DNA of 52,793 nucleotides from positions 1 to 52,793 of the forward strand of contig VHDF01000030.1 in NCBI GenBank assembly GCA_016871495.1, written 5' to 3'. Of the stretch, positions 7,507 through 18,084 are shown piece after piece. Made by a program: the position numbers and the translations under genes. The notes under the pieces were generated by a model. That model searched no databases. It was not told the DNA's origin and was given only the letters and a program-made list of their open reading frames with translations. Positions within the stretch are counted from its first letter, which is position 1. Every line of letters begins with the position of its first letter. The DNA is from Verrucomicrobiota bacterium (lineage in GTDB: Bacteria > Verrucomicrobiota > Verrucomicrobiia > Limisphaerales > VHDF01).

Positions 7507-10500
7507 CTACGGGAGCAATACCAGCCTGAAGTAACGTTCCGTCGCACTCCCCAGGTCCAACGCTACTTCTTGCGGACCGGATGCCGCAAACGAGATGGCT
7601 TGGCCGGAACCCTCCCACCGCCCGGACACCAACGAGGTCCGGGTCTCGATCTGATAGCGTTTCCCCGCTTGAACTACAAATCCCAAGACCAAGCGCCCGC
7701 CGCGCAGGGTCACGCGATCGAAGCGCAATCGCTGGAGTGATGGGGAGGCGTTGGATGCCGCCGGAGTGGGTCCCTCCACAAAACGCGTCCAGGAGGCCGA
7801 ACCGTCCGGCCATCTTCCCTCCGATACGCCAGCGGATTGCACCCCAAAATCAACCCCATCGAGCAAAGCCAGGCCGGGAGAATAAAGCCGCAAGGTCTCA
7901 CCGCGATTATGGAGCGAGAAGGTCACATGATTCCCCCCCTGGGAAGGATCCCGATCACAAATCCACAAGGTGAATCCTTTCGGGCCGACAAACGAAAGGG
8001 CGCCAATCGCATAGCGCGTAATGCCCGCAATCGAAGGATCGTCCGTCAGGTAGTGGCCCGAAAGCTCCACGGGCTGGGAGCCCGGATTGTAAATCTCAAA
8101 CCAACTGGCCCCCTCTTCCGGAGCGGCCATCCATTCATTGAATTTCAATTCGGATGAAGCACCGAGCGATACCGGCGCGGCATTCGCGGTTCCAGGAGTG
8201 GATTTCGCAAGCAGTTTCCAACTCCCGGAGGAAAGCCCGAGGCTCAAGCCTTCCACTTGATATCCGAACTCCACCCGGTCGATGAGCCGTCCCAACGCGT
8301 CGAACAAGAACACCGCATCACCTTCCGTGGAAAGTCCCATGCCGGAGTTGAGCGGCGGTTGGGAGCTCTTGGAAGCTTCCCGGGCGGGTTCCATCCATAC
8401 GACCAAATAAGCCCCTGGAGAAATCTGAGTGCCGGACGGGAACCGCCATTCCCCCGCTTCGGGAAAACGCGTACTCAAGCTCATCCCCGATAAATCCATC
8501 GATGATGCGCCCGTGTTGTGCAGCTCAATCCAGTCAGAACCGCCTCCCCAGGGCGAAAGATCCGCCAAGCCCGGTGAGGCCAGCAACTCGTGCAGCCTCA
8601 AGGCCACATTCGGAGCGGCATAATTCGGCGCGCCACCGCTACCCCCGGCCGGGAAGTTCGCGATGATGGTGGACCCGTCCGGCAAACGGCCTTCCGAAAA
8701 CCCCTGCCGCTGCGCCCGATAATCCACCCGGGCAATCTCCTTTCCAACGCGATCCGACAAGGCGATCCATCCTCCGGCCGACGGGAGCTTGAAATGCAAA
8801 TGTCCGCCGCCGGAAGCTTCGTCCGCCAGCAACTTCACATGGCCGAGCGAAGCGATGAAGCCCGGGGCGGTCACCCGAAAGAGGGCGTTGCTCGTGGAAA
8901 GATAAAGCCCCTGCAACGAGGCCGGACGCGAGGGGTGCCGGTTGAACAGTTCGATCCAATCCTCCTCGCCTGGTCGCGTGTTGGCGTACCACTCGTTGAT
9001 GACAAGATCCGTGTCAGGAGCCAACTCCGCCACCCGGTTGGCCGCGTTCGGAGTGGGCACCCCAAGCACCCACCGCGAATCCACCCGCGACAAGGTATAA
9101 CCTGAAATCTGGGGACCGAACTCAACGCCGTCCACCCGGTTCGTCTGCGCATCGAACAGGAAGACCCTCTCGCCATCCGCGTCGAGGCTGAACCCTGTGT
9201 GAAGCCCAGGCCGATCCGCGTCGGAGTCGCACCACACACGCAGCCAGGTTCCCGCGGCAAGAGTCGTCCCCGCGGGGAATACATAACGGCGGGGATCCGA
9301 TCCATCCGTCAGGCTCCATCCGGCCAGATGGACCACACTGGGCCCGGCATTGTGCAGCTCAACCCAATCTGAGGCGCCCGAGTCAGAAGCGGCACTCACC
9401 TCGCTGAGGGAGAGGGCTGAAGGAGGAAGTGGAACGGGCGAAGCGCCAGGGGTCCCACCATTCTGAAGACTCGCGCGCCAGTTGGCCGCGGAATCGGGGT
9501 CACCCTCCGGATCGATGACCTCAAGTGAGCCGCCCGTGCGAGCCGAAACCGGCCACAGCCCTGCGGTTCCATAATCGACCGACTGGACCACGCGTCCGGA
9601 CGGATCGAGCAAGGAAATCCGCTCGCCACCGCCGGAAAGCGAGCCGCCGAACCAGCCTGTCACCGCGATGCCCGGATAGCGCAAAGCGAAGGACCGCGGA
9701 TCAACTCCCGAACCGATGACGATGGTTTGTCCGGGCTGCACGAGGACATTCTCGGGAAAAGTAAAACTCACGCCATCGAGCGAGAATCGTCCGAGATTGA
9801 GGGCGACCCCGCCCGCGTTTTGCAGCTCGACAAATTCGTAGGGATCCCCCCCGGCAGGTGAATGCATGATCTCCGTGAACCGCACGGGCACGCCGAGCCT
9901 GCCCACCTGAAACACGGCCTCGGTGAGCGCGCTCCAGTTCGTCCCGGACAAGGAACGGCCCTTCCACACCAAATCACGCGCGATCGAGAAAGGACTCCCC
10001 GAGTGTCGAAGGGCGCCGGGGGCCACTTGACTCGTCAAAGGGACGCGGGGATCCGAACCGTCCAGCGTGTAATAGATGGCACCCTCGAGATTGTTCACGG
10101 TCAAGGTCTGGCCGGGACTGACCAGCCCGCCATGCTGGCTGAGCTGGGGCGCATTTGTGGAAGCGATGAGGCTGGCCGACCGCAAATGATTGAAAATATT
10201 GGTCCGCCGCCGGGGAATCCACGTGGTCTGAATCGAGGTCTGCATCCCGGGAATGACCAGGGCGAGTTCATTGCGCAAGGCCTGATATTGGGCGCGGACG
10301 CGATCGTCGGTCAGAGCACCCCCGTTGAAGAAATGCTGGTGCAAACGATCGGCAAAGAGCAGTTGAAATTCACGATTCCCCCTCAGGCGCTGAAACATCG
10401 TGGCGATTTCAGATCCATTGTTCAACTCGACCGTCAAGGTGTTCGCGGTCACGGACCGGCCCAAGTTCCCCAAAGCCCATTCCGCGTCCCAAATGTAAAA

Positions 10501-13224
10501 CCGGAATTTTCCCTTGGTCGACCGCTCGCGCGCCATCCGCCAATTGTTGTTCGGCCAATCCCCCGTCCCTCCATAGATGTTCACGAGCAGATAATCGACG
10601 AAGTTGGTCATGTCCATTTGCCGGTCGGCCAGAGCGTAGTTGGCGGACAACACCATGTTGGACCGGGTAATCAAATTGTAGAGGCTGTTGAACGCCATCG
10701 TGTCCCCGGAATTGGCGATCCGGCCTTGCGTGATCAAATCCCATCCCGCGTTTCCACCATGCCAGGACTGGAAGAAATCCTCCTCATAGCCTTCGGTCAA
10801 ATTGTAGTAACCCTTGTAAACGCCATTGAGAAAGAGGTGGGCATGGTTGCCCCGGGTCGTCACTTGTCCCGTCTCAATCAGAAGCCGGCGCATCAGCTCG
10901 TCCACAATGAAGGGATTCGTCGGGTCATTCATTCCCGCCCGGATGACGATGCGGTCGAAAGCCTCGACCGGAGATCCGGCAAAGAGCGGATAGCGGAGCT
11001 TTCCCGGCCCGTAATCGCCCCGAAAATACAATCGAAAGGAAAACTTCCCCTGAGGCGCCGCGGTGGTATTGGGATTGTATTGGCCTCGGATGTAATCGCC
11101 TCCCTGCACTCGTAATCCACAGTCGATCTGAAACCCGCCGTTGTCGCCGGGCAGGATGTACTCCGCAGAGGCCGGACGTTCCCAAGCGATGCCTCGACGG
11201 GTGGTATTGCGCGGACTCACCTCCATGATGCCAGTGGGTCCGCGCAAATGATTCGACGCCGTCACCACGGAGATCGCGGGAAGAGAAAGGCGGGCGGCGG
11301 AAAGCCCCATCAGATAGGTATGAGTCACCGTGCGGGATGGAAGATGATTGGGCGCGAAAGCCGCCGCCCTCACCATGGTAGTCTCCCGAATCGCGAAGGG
11401 ACGCAAATAGACAAAACCGGTGGACTCCGTGGGCGGAGCTCCATTCGTGGTGTATCGAATCGCGGCTCCGGGAGTCTCACAACTCAGCGAGAGGGTGAAA
11501 GGTTGATTGAAGAATCCTCGGGGGACGCTGAAGCGAGGCTCCTCCACGGCTCCGAGGATTCCGCTTACACCGTTTGCTGATCCCGGGGTTGGCGTCGAGA
11601 AATACCTCCACTCGCCCGCAGTGTCCCGGCCGTAAGAAAATTCATTGCGCTGGCTCGGGTAACGCGGGCTGATGCCGCTGGCCAAACGTCGGGGAGAGTC
11701 CGCCGAATAGAGGCCTAGAAATTCCCCATCAGCACCCAGTTTGAAGTTGGTGTGGAGGCGTCCGCCGGCGACGGGAGTCCGGCGGTCCTTGCCCGAGGTG
11801 AAGACCACCAAGTGCTGCTTCGCGCCCAAGAGGATGTTTGGGAAAATCCATTGATCGGGAACCCCCTCGTCGTCCGTCAAAGACCAGCCCGTGAGATCCA
11901 CACTTTGCTCCCCCGGGTTGTAGAGTTCGATCCAGCCTTCCAATTCCCGGTCTTCGTCGCGGATGCCTCCCGCCGACGTATTGAGCGCCAAGAATTCGTT
12001 GATCACGAGCTTGGCCTCGGGCAGGTCTCGATTCAAAAAATAGGACCATCCTTCCCCCAGAAAACGGTTCGCCGGCTCGCGTAAATCCTGAATCGCATGA
12101 TCAATGCGCCAACTGACCTTCACTGTTTCCGAAGTGATCGGCGGACACTTGAACACATAGACCGAGGCGGCCCGAGCTTGCATGTCCAGAGCGGGCACCC
12201 CGTTCACCAGAAGATCGGCCGCGGCCAATCCTTGCACCGGCTCATCGAACTGAACCTGGATCAGGCTCAGTGTTCGAAGGGTGGCGTTGGCGGGAGGTAA
12301 AACTTGGATGACGCGGGGAGGCTGATCGTCGAGAAGTTCATAGGACCAATGGGCGGACAGGGCGGACGCATCGAATGGATTGGCCTGGAACGAAGTGTCC
12401 GTAATGCCATGGCCCTGAAACCAGGTGATCGCGGCAAAGTCATGGGCGGGGGGATCGAAGGAAAACGTGTAGGTTGCGCCTTGCCCCGCGACCGATTTGG
12501 CCGGCGTGCCGTTCACCCAAAAATCAGTTGCGTCCACGCCCTGCACCGCTTCGCTGAAGGTCACGCTCACTTGGTTGAGCACCGGGACCCTTCCAGGAGG
12601 AGGGAACACCTGGGTTACCGTCGGAGGGGTCGTGTCGGGTGGAGTGGAAACCAGGGAAGCGTTGAATTGGAAATCACTGCTGGCGGTCAGGCTTTGGTTC
12701 ATGGCGTGCACGGCAAGCACGTTATCCCCGGTTCGCAAGTAATCCGTGGGATTGGGCAAAGGAAACGGTGCCAGACCGACGGGTTCCGACGCGCTAGCCG
12801 TCGCAACGCTTCGAAAGGTCAGCGGACCTTCAGGGGCGTTCGCTCGTGCCACCTCGACGCCATTGATCCAGGCGACGAATCCGTCATCGATGGCCACATT
12901 CAGAGTCAGGCCTCCGACACGATTCTTGTCGGCCACAAAAAAAGTTCGAAGGAGGAAGACTCCGGCATAATTGCTTCGCATGTTGGAGAGCAACGTGCCG
13001 GTGGTGATGTTTTCTCCGTAGTGAAAGGGTGCGCGACTGCTCTCCCAAGCCGTGACATCGAAACCCGGAAGCCTCCAGGCCGTCACGGGCACCGAGGCTT
13101 CGTTGGTGGAACGTTTAAAGGACCAGAAGGTGTTCGTCGCCACGAGCGTTTGGTTTTGCGCCAGCAGCGAAATCGAGGATGCCGCCAAGCCCAGGATCCC
13201 GAAAATAAGTGTTCGAAGTGCCAT
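7507..13224 (-). CDS. Giant secreted CotH-kinase protein with six lamin-tail domains
   Basis: A 1905-residue exported protein with a signal peptide (MALRTLIFGILGLAASSISLL, cleaved near AQN). Order: a beta domain with DDGFVAWINGVEVARA, two Ig-like repeats (about 195-390, each with PPxxxVPxLxxVxVxFxEPVQG), a lamin-tail domain at about 400-500, a chitobiase-type C-terminal domain (IRYTTNGAPPTEST), and a CotH kinase-like domain at about 650-1010 (FRLYFRGDYGPGKLRYPLF, HAHLFLNGVYKGYYNLTE, YIWDAEWALG). A second chitobiase-type segment (IYYTLDGSDPR) follows, then five more lamin-tail domains recognisable by WIELHN/WVELHN/FEIYNPG and DLSG(W/M)SL cores. A C-terminal beta region with RYQIETRTSLVSGRWEG ends it. 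CotH domains are atypical protein kinases in spore coats; here the domain probably belongs to cell-surface biology. Natural substrate unknown. Confidence 0.88.
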   Translation of the reverse strand: MALRTLIFGILGLAASSISLLAQNQTLVATNTFWSFKRSTNEASVPVTAWRLPGFDVTAWESSRAPFHYGENITTGTLLSNMRSNYAGVFLLRTFFVADKNRVGGLTLNVAIDDGFVAWINGVEVARANAPEGPLTFRSVATASASEPVGLAPFPLPNPTDYLRTGDNVLAVHAMNQSLTASSDFQFNASLVSTPPDTTPPTVTQVFPPPGRVPVLNQVSVTFSEAVQGVDATDFWVNGTPAKSVAGQGATYTFSFDPPAHDFAAITWFQGHGITDTSFQANPFDASALSAHWSYELLDDQPPRVIQVLPPANATLRTLSLIQVQFDEPVQGLAAADLLVNGVPALDMQARAASVYVFKCPPITSETVKVSWRIDHAIQDLREPANRFLGEGWSYFLNRDLPEAKLVINEFLALNTSAGGIRDEDRELEGWIELYNPGEQSVDLTGWSLTDDEGVPDQWIFPNILLGAKQHLVVFTSGKDRRTPVAGGRLHTNFKLGADGEFLGLYSADSPRRLASGISPRYPSQRNEFSYGRDTAGEWRYFSTPTPGSANGVSGILGAVEEPRFSVPRGFFNQPFTLSLSCETPGAAIRYTTNGAPPTESTGFVYLRPFAIRETTMVRAAAFAPNHLPSRTVTHTYLMGLSAARLSLPAISVVTASNHLRGPTGIMEVSPRNTTRRGIAWERPASAEYILPGDNGGFQIDCGLRVQGGDYIRGQYNPNTTAAPQGKFSFRLYFRGDYGPGKLRYPLFAGSPVEAFDRIVIRAGMNDPTNPFIVDELMRRLLIETGQVTTRGNHAHLFLNGVYKGYYNLTEGYEEDFFQSWHGGNAGWDLITQGRIANSGDTMAFNSLYNLITRSNMVLSANYALADRQMDMTNFVDYLLVNIYGGTGDWPNNNWRMARERSTKGKFRFYIWDAEWALGNLGRSVTANTLTVELNNGSEIATMFQRLRGNREFQLLFADRLHQHFFNGGALTDDRVRAQYQALRNELALVIPGMQTSIQTTWIPRRRTNIFNHLRSASLIASTNAPQLSQHGGLVSPGQTLTVNNLEGAIYYTLDGSDPRVPLTSQVAPGALRHSGSPFSIARDLVWKGRSLSGTNWSALTEAVFQVGRLGVPVRFTEIMHSPAGGDPYEFVELQNAGGVALNLGRFSLDGVSFTFPENVLVQPGQTIVIGSGVDPRSFALRYPGIAVTGWFGGSLSGGGERISLLDPSGRVVQSVDYGTAGLWPVSARTGGSLEVIDPEGDPDSAANWRASLQNGGTPGASPVPLPPSALSLSEVSAASDSGASDWVELHNAGPSVVHLAGWSLTDGSDPRRYVFPAGTTLAAGTWLRVWCDSDADRPGLHTGFSLDADGERVFLFDAQTNRVDGVEFGPQISGYTLSRVDSRWVLGVPTPNAANRVAELAPDTDLVINEWYANTRPGEEDWIELFNRHPSRPASLQGLYLSTSNALFRVTAPGFIASLGHVKLLADEASGGGHLHFKLPSAGGWIALSDRVGKEIARVDYRAQRQGFSEGRLPDGSTIIANFPAGGSGGAPNYAAPNVALRLHELLASPGLADLSPWGGGSDWIELHNTGASSMDLSGMSLSTRFPEAGEWRFPSGTQISPGAYLVVWMEPAREASKSSQPPLNSGMGLSTEGDAVFLFDALGRLIDRVEFGYQVEGLSLGLSSGSWKLLAKSTPGTANAAPVSLGASSELKFNEWMAAPEEGASWFEIYNPGSQPVELSGHYLTDDPSIAGITRYAIGALSFVGPKGFTLWICDRDPSQGGNHVTFSLHNRGETLRLYSPGLALLDGVDFGVQSAGVSEGRWPDGSASWTRFVEGPTPAASNASPSLQRLRFDRVTLRGGRLVLGFVVQAGKRYQIETRTSLVSGRWEGSGQAISFAASGPQEVALDLGSATERYFRLVLLP

Positions 13225-13278
13225 GCAAGGGTTGAAGCAAGCATAATTGGGGCCACTCGGCGAGCCCTTTGACGCCCT

Positions 13279-13309
13279 CCCGACTCACTTGATGCTCAAG
13301 TGAGTCGGG
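13279..13309. repeat. 14-bp perfect hairpin between folC and the CotH gene
   Basis: Arms CCCGACTCACTTGA and its exact complement enclose a TGC loop. It lies just past the folC stop and 55 bp before the CotH start. No T-run follows on the minus strand, so it may be a factor-assisted terminator, an mRNA stabiliser or an operator. Confidence 0.65.
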
Positions 13310-13313
13310 TGGG

Positions 13314-14624
13314 TCAAGGAACATGCCCCCGCCCGGAAGGCTTGTCCCCAACTCGACCGGCCCATTCGTTCAACCCCGATTCATCCCCGCACTCGGGAAA
13401 CACAGGAATCACCTGAAGCCATCGCAACGCTTGCCCCACGAGATAGAGCGAACCGCAAATCACCACTTCCACGGAATCCGGCACCCGGTGGAAACACTCC
13501 TCTAAAGAGCCGCAAATCTCGCGATTCACTCCGCCCTCAAGCTCCCGCCCTAATTCCGCGGGAGACGCGGACCGGGAACTGCCCACAGGGACGAGAAAAA
13601 CCTTGGAAAACAAGGGCGCCAGGACCCTCAGCATCTCACCCCAATCCTTGTCTGCCAACGCGCCGAAAATCAGAACCCTCCGGCGTCCCGCCTCGTCACA
13701 GTCTCCCAGCGTTTCGCGCAGCGCCCGGGCCCCGGCGGGATTGTGTGCCCCGTCCACCCAAAAAACCCTCTCCCCGCGCTGAATTCTCTGAATCCTCCCC
13801 AGCCACTCGGCTTGACTCAAACCTTCCCCGACCACGGCGGGCGTCACGAGCAATGCTCTCTGAAGTACTTCGACGGCCAGGCAAGCCAGGGCGGCATTGC
13901 GCCTTTGGTGTCTTCCCCGCAACGCCGGACGCAGAGCGCCCAACACTCTTTCCTCCTCACCGTCCGCCAACTCGATCAAAGGGCTGCCTTTCTCCCGGGC
14001 GGCGCGACGGATCACCTCCAGCGCCTCCGGGTCCACCACCGCCGTCAGGGCCGGCACTCCGGGCTTGATGATCCCGGCCTTTTCCCCGGCGATGGCGCCG
14101 AGGGTGGACCCGAGCCAGGCCTCATGGTCGAAGTCGATGGTGGTAATGAGGCTCGCCAGCGGCGTGACGATGTTGGTGGCATCCAACCGCCCCCCCATGC
14201 CCGTTTCCCAAATTACAACGTCGCAAGCGGACTCGGCGAAGATCTCCATCGCCATCACGGTGACACATTCGAAGAAGGTCGGGGGGTCAGGCTCGCCCAT
14301 CGACTCGATTCGTGTTCGCAGGTTTTCAACCGCCCGAGCCACCCGAAGGGGAGTGACGGGCTGGCCATTGATCCGGATGCGTTCCGTGAAAGAGACCAAG
14401 TGGGGTGAGGTGAACAATCCTGTCTTCCTCCCCGAGCGCCGGTAGATTGATTCCAACAGGGCACAGGTCGAGCCTTTGCCATTGGTGCCAGCCACATGAA
14501 TGAAGCGGAGTCGGTCCTGGGGGCGACCCGCAAGCTCGGCCAGCCGAAGGGTCTTCTCCAGCCCGAGTTTCATCCCGAACTGGCGAAGGCTGTAGAGGTA
14601 AGCAACGCCCTCGGCGTAGGTCAT
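13314..14624 (-). CDS. folC: Bifunctional dihydrofolate/folylpolyglutamate synthase
   Basis: Mur-ligase-family enzyme that adds glutamate to dihydropteroate and to tetrahydrofolate in the cytoplasm. The ATP loop is [18 protein letters not shown] near residues 43-60, followed by [16 protein letters not shown] (folate/Mg region), the [13 protein letters not shown] motif near 142-154, and the C-terminal Mur-type domain with [14 protein letters not shown] near 288-301. Length 436 is typical. Its ATG overlaps the pyrG stop by four bases (ATGA), so translation is coupled. It ends the korA-korB-kdsB-pyrG-folC run and is followed by a strong hairpin. Confidence 0.95.
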   Translation of the reverse strand: MTYAEGVAYLYSLRQFGMKLGLEKTLRLAELAGRPQDRLRFIHVAGTNGKGSTCALLESIYRRSGRKTGLFTSPHLVSFTERIRINGQPVTPLRVARAVENLRTRIESMGEPDPPTFFECVTVMAMEIFAESACDVVIWETGMGGRLDATNIVTPLASLITTIDFDHEAWLGSTLGAIAGEKAGIIKPGVPALTAVVDPEALEVIRRAAREKGSPLIELADGEEERVLGALRPALRGRHQRRNAALACLAVEVLQRALLVTPAVVGEGLSQAEWLGRIQRIQRGERVFWVDGAHNPAGARALRETLGDCDEAGRRRVLIFGALADKDWGEMLRVLAPLFSKVFLVPVGSSRSASPAELGRELEGGVNREICGSLEECFHRVPDSVEVVICGSLYLVGQALRWLQVIPVFPECGDESGLNEWAGRVGDKPSGRGHVP

Positions 14625-16228
14625 TGCTTCAGGGTATGCTGATGCACCGCCTGGATGAAGCCGCGGAAGAGGGGATGAGGAGCGTTGGGTTTGCTGAGAA
14701 ACTCCGGATGATACTGGCAGGCGACAAAAAAAGGATGATCCTGAAGTTCCACCACCTCGACCAATTCCCCGCTGGGCGTGGTTCCGCTGATGACAAAACC
14801 GGAAGCCTCGTAACGTTCCCGGTAGTCATTGTTAAACTCATAGCGATGGCGATGCCGTTCGTTGACGATGAACGCCCCATACAAATGCGCCGCCTTCGAA
14901 CCCACCTTGAGCTGGCAGGCCTGCGCACCCAGACGCATCGTCCCTCCTTTGCGGTCCACCCCGCGCTGAACCTCCTGCAAGGCGATCACCGGATGCGGAG
15001 TTTGCTCATGAAACTCCGTCGAATGGGCCCCGGTCAGCCCCAGGACGTTCCGTCCAAACTCGATCGTCGCCACTTGCATGCCCAAACATAATCCCAGGTA
15101 AGGCACGCGCCGCTCACGAGCGTAGCGGACGGCGGCAATCTTGCCTTCGATGCCCCTCTCGCCAAATCCCCCGGGCACCAGAATACCGCCAAGCCGGTTC
15201 AAGACCTTCTCGGGGCCCTCCTTCTCGATCTGTTCCGACTCCACTTTTTCGATCTCAACCCCGCAATCGTTGGCAATACCCCCGTGAATGATCGCCTCGT
15301 ACACGGACTTGTAGGCGTCGTTGAGCTCGATGTACTTGCCCACGACCCCGATGCGAACGCGATGCTGCGGCGCGATCAGCTTGCGCAAAATATCCTGCCA
15401 GTGCGCCATGTTGGCCACCGGCGTATCCAGGTGAAGCAGCTTGCAGACAAGGTCGTCCAGCCGCTCACGCTGGAGCATCAGCGGGACTTCGTAAATCGAA
15501 TGATCCACGTCCTTCTCCTCGATGACCGCCTCGTACGGCACGTTGCAAAACATCGAAATCTTGTGGCGCAAATCCTTGTTCAAAGCCTGCTCGCACCGGC
15601 AGACCAGAAGATGCGGAGTGATGCCGATTTCACGGAGCTTGGCCACCGACTGCTGGGTCGGTTTGGTCTTCAGTTCGCCCGCCGCCTTGATGAACGGCAC
15701 AAACGTCATGTGGAGAAACACGACGTTGCCATGACCCGCGTCCAGCGCGAATTCCCGAATCGCCTCCAAAAAGGGCAAGCCTTCAATATCCCCGGTCGTC
15801 CCGCCGATCTCGGTGATGAGCACGTCGGCCTTCGACTGCGCGGCGATATCGCGGATCCGATTCTGAATTTCATCGGTCACATGCGGAATCACCTGCACGG
15901 TCTTGCCGAGGTAGTCCCCCCGCCGTTCCTTGTCCAACACCGTCTGATAAACCTGTCCGCTCGTCAGGTTGTTGAATCGCGTGAGCTTGGTGCTGGTGAA
16001 TCGCTCGTAGTGGCCGAGGTCGAGGTCGGTCTCGGCTCCATCATCCAGCACGTAAACCTCGCCATGCTGATAAGGGCTCATCGTGCCGGGATCCACATTC
16101 AAGTAGGGGTCGAATTTCTGGATCGCCACGCGAAGGCCGCGATTCTCGAGCAGGGTGCCCAAGGCCGCCGCCGTCAAACCCTTGCCCAGCGAACTGACCA
16201 CCCCACCGGTCACAAAAATATATTTCAT
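14621..16228 (-). CDS. pyrG: CTP synthase
   Basis: Converts UTP to CTP using ATP and glutamine. The N-terminal amidoligase domain begins [18 protein letters not shown] with the ATP-binding loop and has [16 protein letters not shown] and [10 protein letters not shown]. The C-terminal class I glutamine amidotransferase has [12 protein letters not shown], the nucleophile Cys in GLCLGMQ near residue 380, and the His/Glu pair in CQYHPEFLS near 515. The length of 535 is as expected. It follows kdsB by 39 bp and overlaps folC. CTP is the co-substrate of KdsB, so the pairing makes metabolic sense. Confidence 0.97.
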   Translation of the reverse strand: MKYIFVTGGVVSSLGKGLTAAALGTLLENRGLRVAIQKFDPYLNVDPGTMSPYQHGEVYVLDDGAETDLDLGHYERFTSTKLTRFNNLTSGQVYQTVLDKERRGDYLGKTVQVIPHVTDEIQNRIRDIAAQSKADVLITEIGGTTGDIEGLPFLEAIREFALDAGHGNVVFLHMTFVPFIKAAGELKTKPTQQSVAKLREIGITPHLLVCRCEQALNKDLRHKISMFCNVPYEAVIEEKDVDHSIYEVPLMLQRERLDDLVCKLLHLDTPVANMAHWQDILRKLIAPQHRVRIGVVGKYIELNDAYKSVYEAIIHGGIANDCGVEIEKVESEQIEKEGPEKVLNRLGGILVPGGFGERGIEGKIAAVRYARERRVPYLGLCLGMQVATIEFGRNVLGLTGAHSTEFHEQTPHPVIALQEVQRGVDRKGGTMRLGAQACQLKVGSKAAHLYGAFIVNERHRHRYEFNNDYRERYEASGFVISGTTPSGELVEVVELQDHPFFVACQYHPEFLSKPNAPHPLFRGFIQAVHQHTLKQ

Positions 16229-16267
16229 GGCGACTCAATTGGATTGGCGTCGCGGCCCCCAGGCGGC

Positions 16268-17017
16268 TTAAACACCGCTGGACTGGGCCAGCAAACGCTC
16301 AACCCGGACCACATCCTCAGGCACATCAACGCCGATGCTGTCCTGCTCCACCCGCACCACCTCAATGTTCAAACCGTGTTCCAGCGCTCGCAATTGCTCC
16401 AGCTTCTCCGCGGCCTCGAGCGAGGAAACAGGCCACCGAACCAGATCGAGCAGGGTTGCCCGACGATAACCGTAAATGCCGAGATGCTTCAAAAACGGAA
16501 ATGCCGCCAACTGCTCGCCCTGTGGCCGGCTGTCCGCATCACGCAGATAAGGAATCGTGCGGCGGGAAAAGTATAAGGCGCGGCCGAAACGGTCCACAAC
16601 GACTTTCACGACATGGGGACTCGCGTAGTCACCCTCGCTTCGAATCGGAACGGCCGCGGTGGACATTTCGCAGCGTTCCAACGCCTCTGCCACGCGATCA
16701 ATCGTCGCGGGATCCATCAACGGCTCATCCCCCTGGATGTTCACAACCGCCTCGTAATCCAGGCGCGAGGCGACTTCGGCCGCCCGGTCCGTGCCGCTGG
16801 GGTGGTCCCCGCGCGTCATTTCCACGCGGCAAAAGGCGGAAGCATGATCCCGAATGCGAACATCATCCGTCGCCACCACCACGTCCGCCAGCCGCCGCGA
16901 GAGACGGCAGCGCTCCACGACACGCTGGATTAAAGACTTTCCGGCGATGAGCGCCAGCGGCTTGCCGGGGAAGCGCGTGGAGGCGTAACGGGCCGGGAGA
17001 ACGCCGAGAACTTGCAT
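16268..17017 (-). CDS. kdsB: 3-deoxy-manno-octulosonate cytidylyltransferase (CMP-Kdo synthetase)
   Basis: Activates Kdo as CMP-Kdo for LPS inner-core assembly. Family signatures: VLPARYASTRFPGKPLA near residues 5-21, VVATDD near 46-51, TRGDHPSGTDRAAEVA, and VNIQGDEPLMDP near 92-103, which holds the metal-binding Asp. Length 249 is normal. It lies between korB and pyrG in the same direction with about 50 and 39 bp gaps. Its presence shows the organism makes a Gram-negative Kdo-containing lipopolysaccharide. Confidence 0.94.
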   Translation of the reverse strand: MQVLGVLPARYASTRFPGKPLALIAGKSLIQRVVERCRLSRRLADVVVATDDVRIRDHASAFCRVEMTRGDHPSGTDRAAEVASRLDYEAVVNIQGDEPLMDPATIDRVAEALERCEMSTAAVPIRSEGDYASPHVVKVVVDRFGRALYFSRRTIPYLRDADSRPQGEQLAAFPFLKHLGIYGYRRATLLDLVRWPVSSLEAAEKLEQLRALEHGLNIEVVRVEQDSIGVDVPEDVVRVERLLAQSSGV

Positions 17018-17069
17018 CGGTTCCGATCCTGCCGCGCCACGGGGATTCCGCTCTCGTGGCGCGCCTGGG

Positions 17070-18026
17070 TTACTTCAATCGATCGAAGCTCTTTTGAAGT
17101 ATTTGCCAATCCTTCAATCCCTGCACCTTTTCCTGATGCGAGGCGATGATCTTGGCTTCCGCCGCGTTCTTGGTCGTGCGCTGAGCGCGGTAAAAGATTC
17201 CGAAGTGGCCCGGAAACGGCTCTTCCGCCAGCCGATACGCCGCCATTTCGTCCGTCACATCATGCTCCGCCGGGACGGTTAAAAACTGGCCGCCCTTGCG
17301 CGGGTTGGAAGCGTCGAAGGCACCCTCGTAGAACTCAACGCATTCGCTGAGGCACTCGATGAAACTGAACCCGTCGTGATCCATCGCCGCTTCCATCATT
17401 TGCAGCACGTGATTGGGATTGGTGTGCGTGGTGCGGGCCACAAAGGTGGCGCCGGCGGAGATCGCCTGCTTCATCGGGTTGATCGGCTGATCCACCGCCC
17501 CCCAGACGTCGGTCTTGCTCTTGAATCCCTGCGGCGAGGTGGGTGAGGTCTGTTTCTTGGTCAACCCGTAAACCCAGTTGTCCATCACCACATACGTCAT
17601 CTTGATGTTCTTCCTGGCGGTATGGTTGAAATGGTTGCCCCCGATCGAGAACGCGTCGCCGTCACCCCCGAACACGAAAACATGCAGATCGGGACGCGAC
17701 AGCGAAATGCCGCTGGCGAAAGGCAGCGCGCGACCATGGATGAAGTGGGCGCCGTGGGCTTGCACGAAGTAAGGGAACCGGCTCGAGCAGCCAATGCCCG
17801 CAACGGTCGTGACCTTCTCATGCCAAATCTTCCGCTTTTCAATCAGCTTGAAATAGAGGGCGAGAACCGAGAAATCCCCGCACCCGGGACACCACGTGGG
17901 GTGATCGGCGGCGATTTCCTTCTTCGTCAAACCTTTCCGCTCCGCATCCACCACCGGCGGGGCGGGAATACGGGCGGCTTCACTGGTGCGGGGCAAATCG
18001 TGAATGGAGAGAACCGTGGAGCTCAT
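17070..18026 (-). CDS. korB: 2-oxoacid:ferredoxin oxidoreductase, beta subunit
   Basis: Thiamine-diphosphate subunit of a two-subunit 2-oxoacid (probably 2-oxoglutarate) ferredoxin oxidoreductase, which decarboxylates the 2-oxoacid to acyl-CoA and reduces ferredoxin. Seen: the WCPGCGDFSVL start of the domain with cluster-type Cys residues, GIGCSSRFPYFVQAHGAHFIHGRALP, the ThDP/Mg motif GGDGDAFSIGGNHF near residues 105-118, and NWVYGLTKKQTSPTSPQG. The ATG at 18026 gives 318 residues; a TTG at 18074 would add 16 without family support. It directly follows korA. Substrate (2-oxoglutarate versus pyruvate) is assigned by general resemblance only. Confidence 0.88.
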   Translation of the reverse strand: MSSTVLSIHDLPRTSEAARIPAPPVVDAERKGLTKKEIAADHPTWCPGCGDFSVLALYFKLIEKRKIWHEKVTTVAGIGCSSRFPYFVQAHGAHFIHGRALPFASGISLSRPDLHVFVFGGDGDAFSIGGNHFNHTARKNIKMTYVVMDNWVYGLTKKQTSPTSPQGFKSKTDVWGAVDQPINPMKQAISAGATFVARTTHTNPNHVLQMMEAAMDHDGFSFIECLSECVEFYEGAFDASNPRKGGQFLTVPAEHDVTDEMAAYRLAEEPFPGHFGIFYRAQRTTKNAAEAKIIASHQEKVQGLKDWQILQKSFDRLK

Positions 18027-18084
18027 CAGCAAATTAGGGGTCAATGGGTAGGTTGTGCTCGTCGCAATAAACAAGGAGCGGGAT

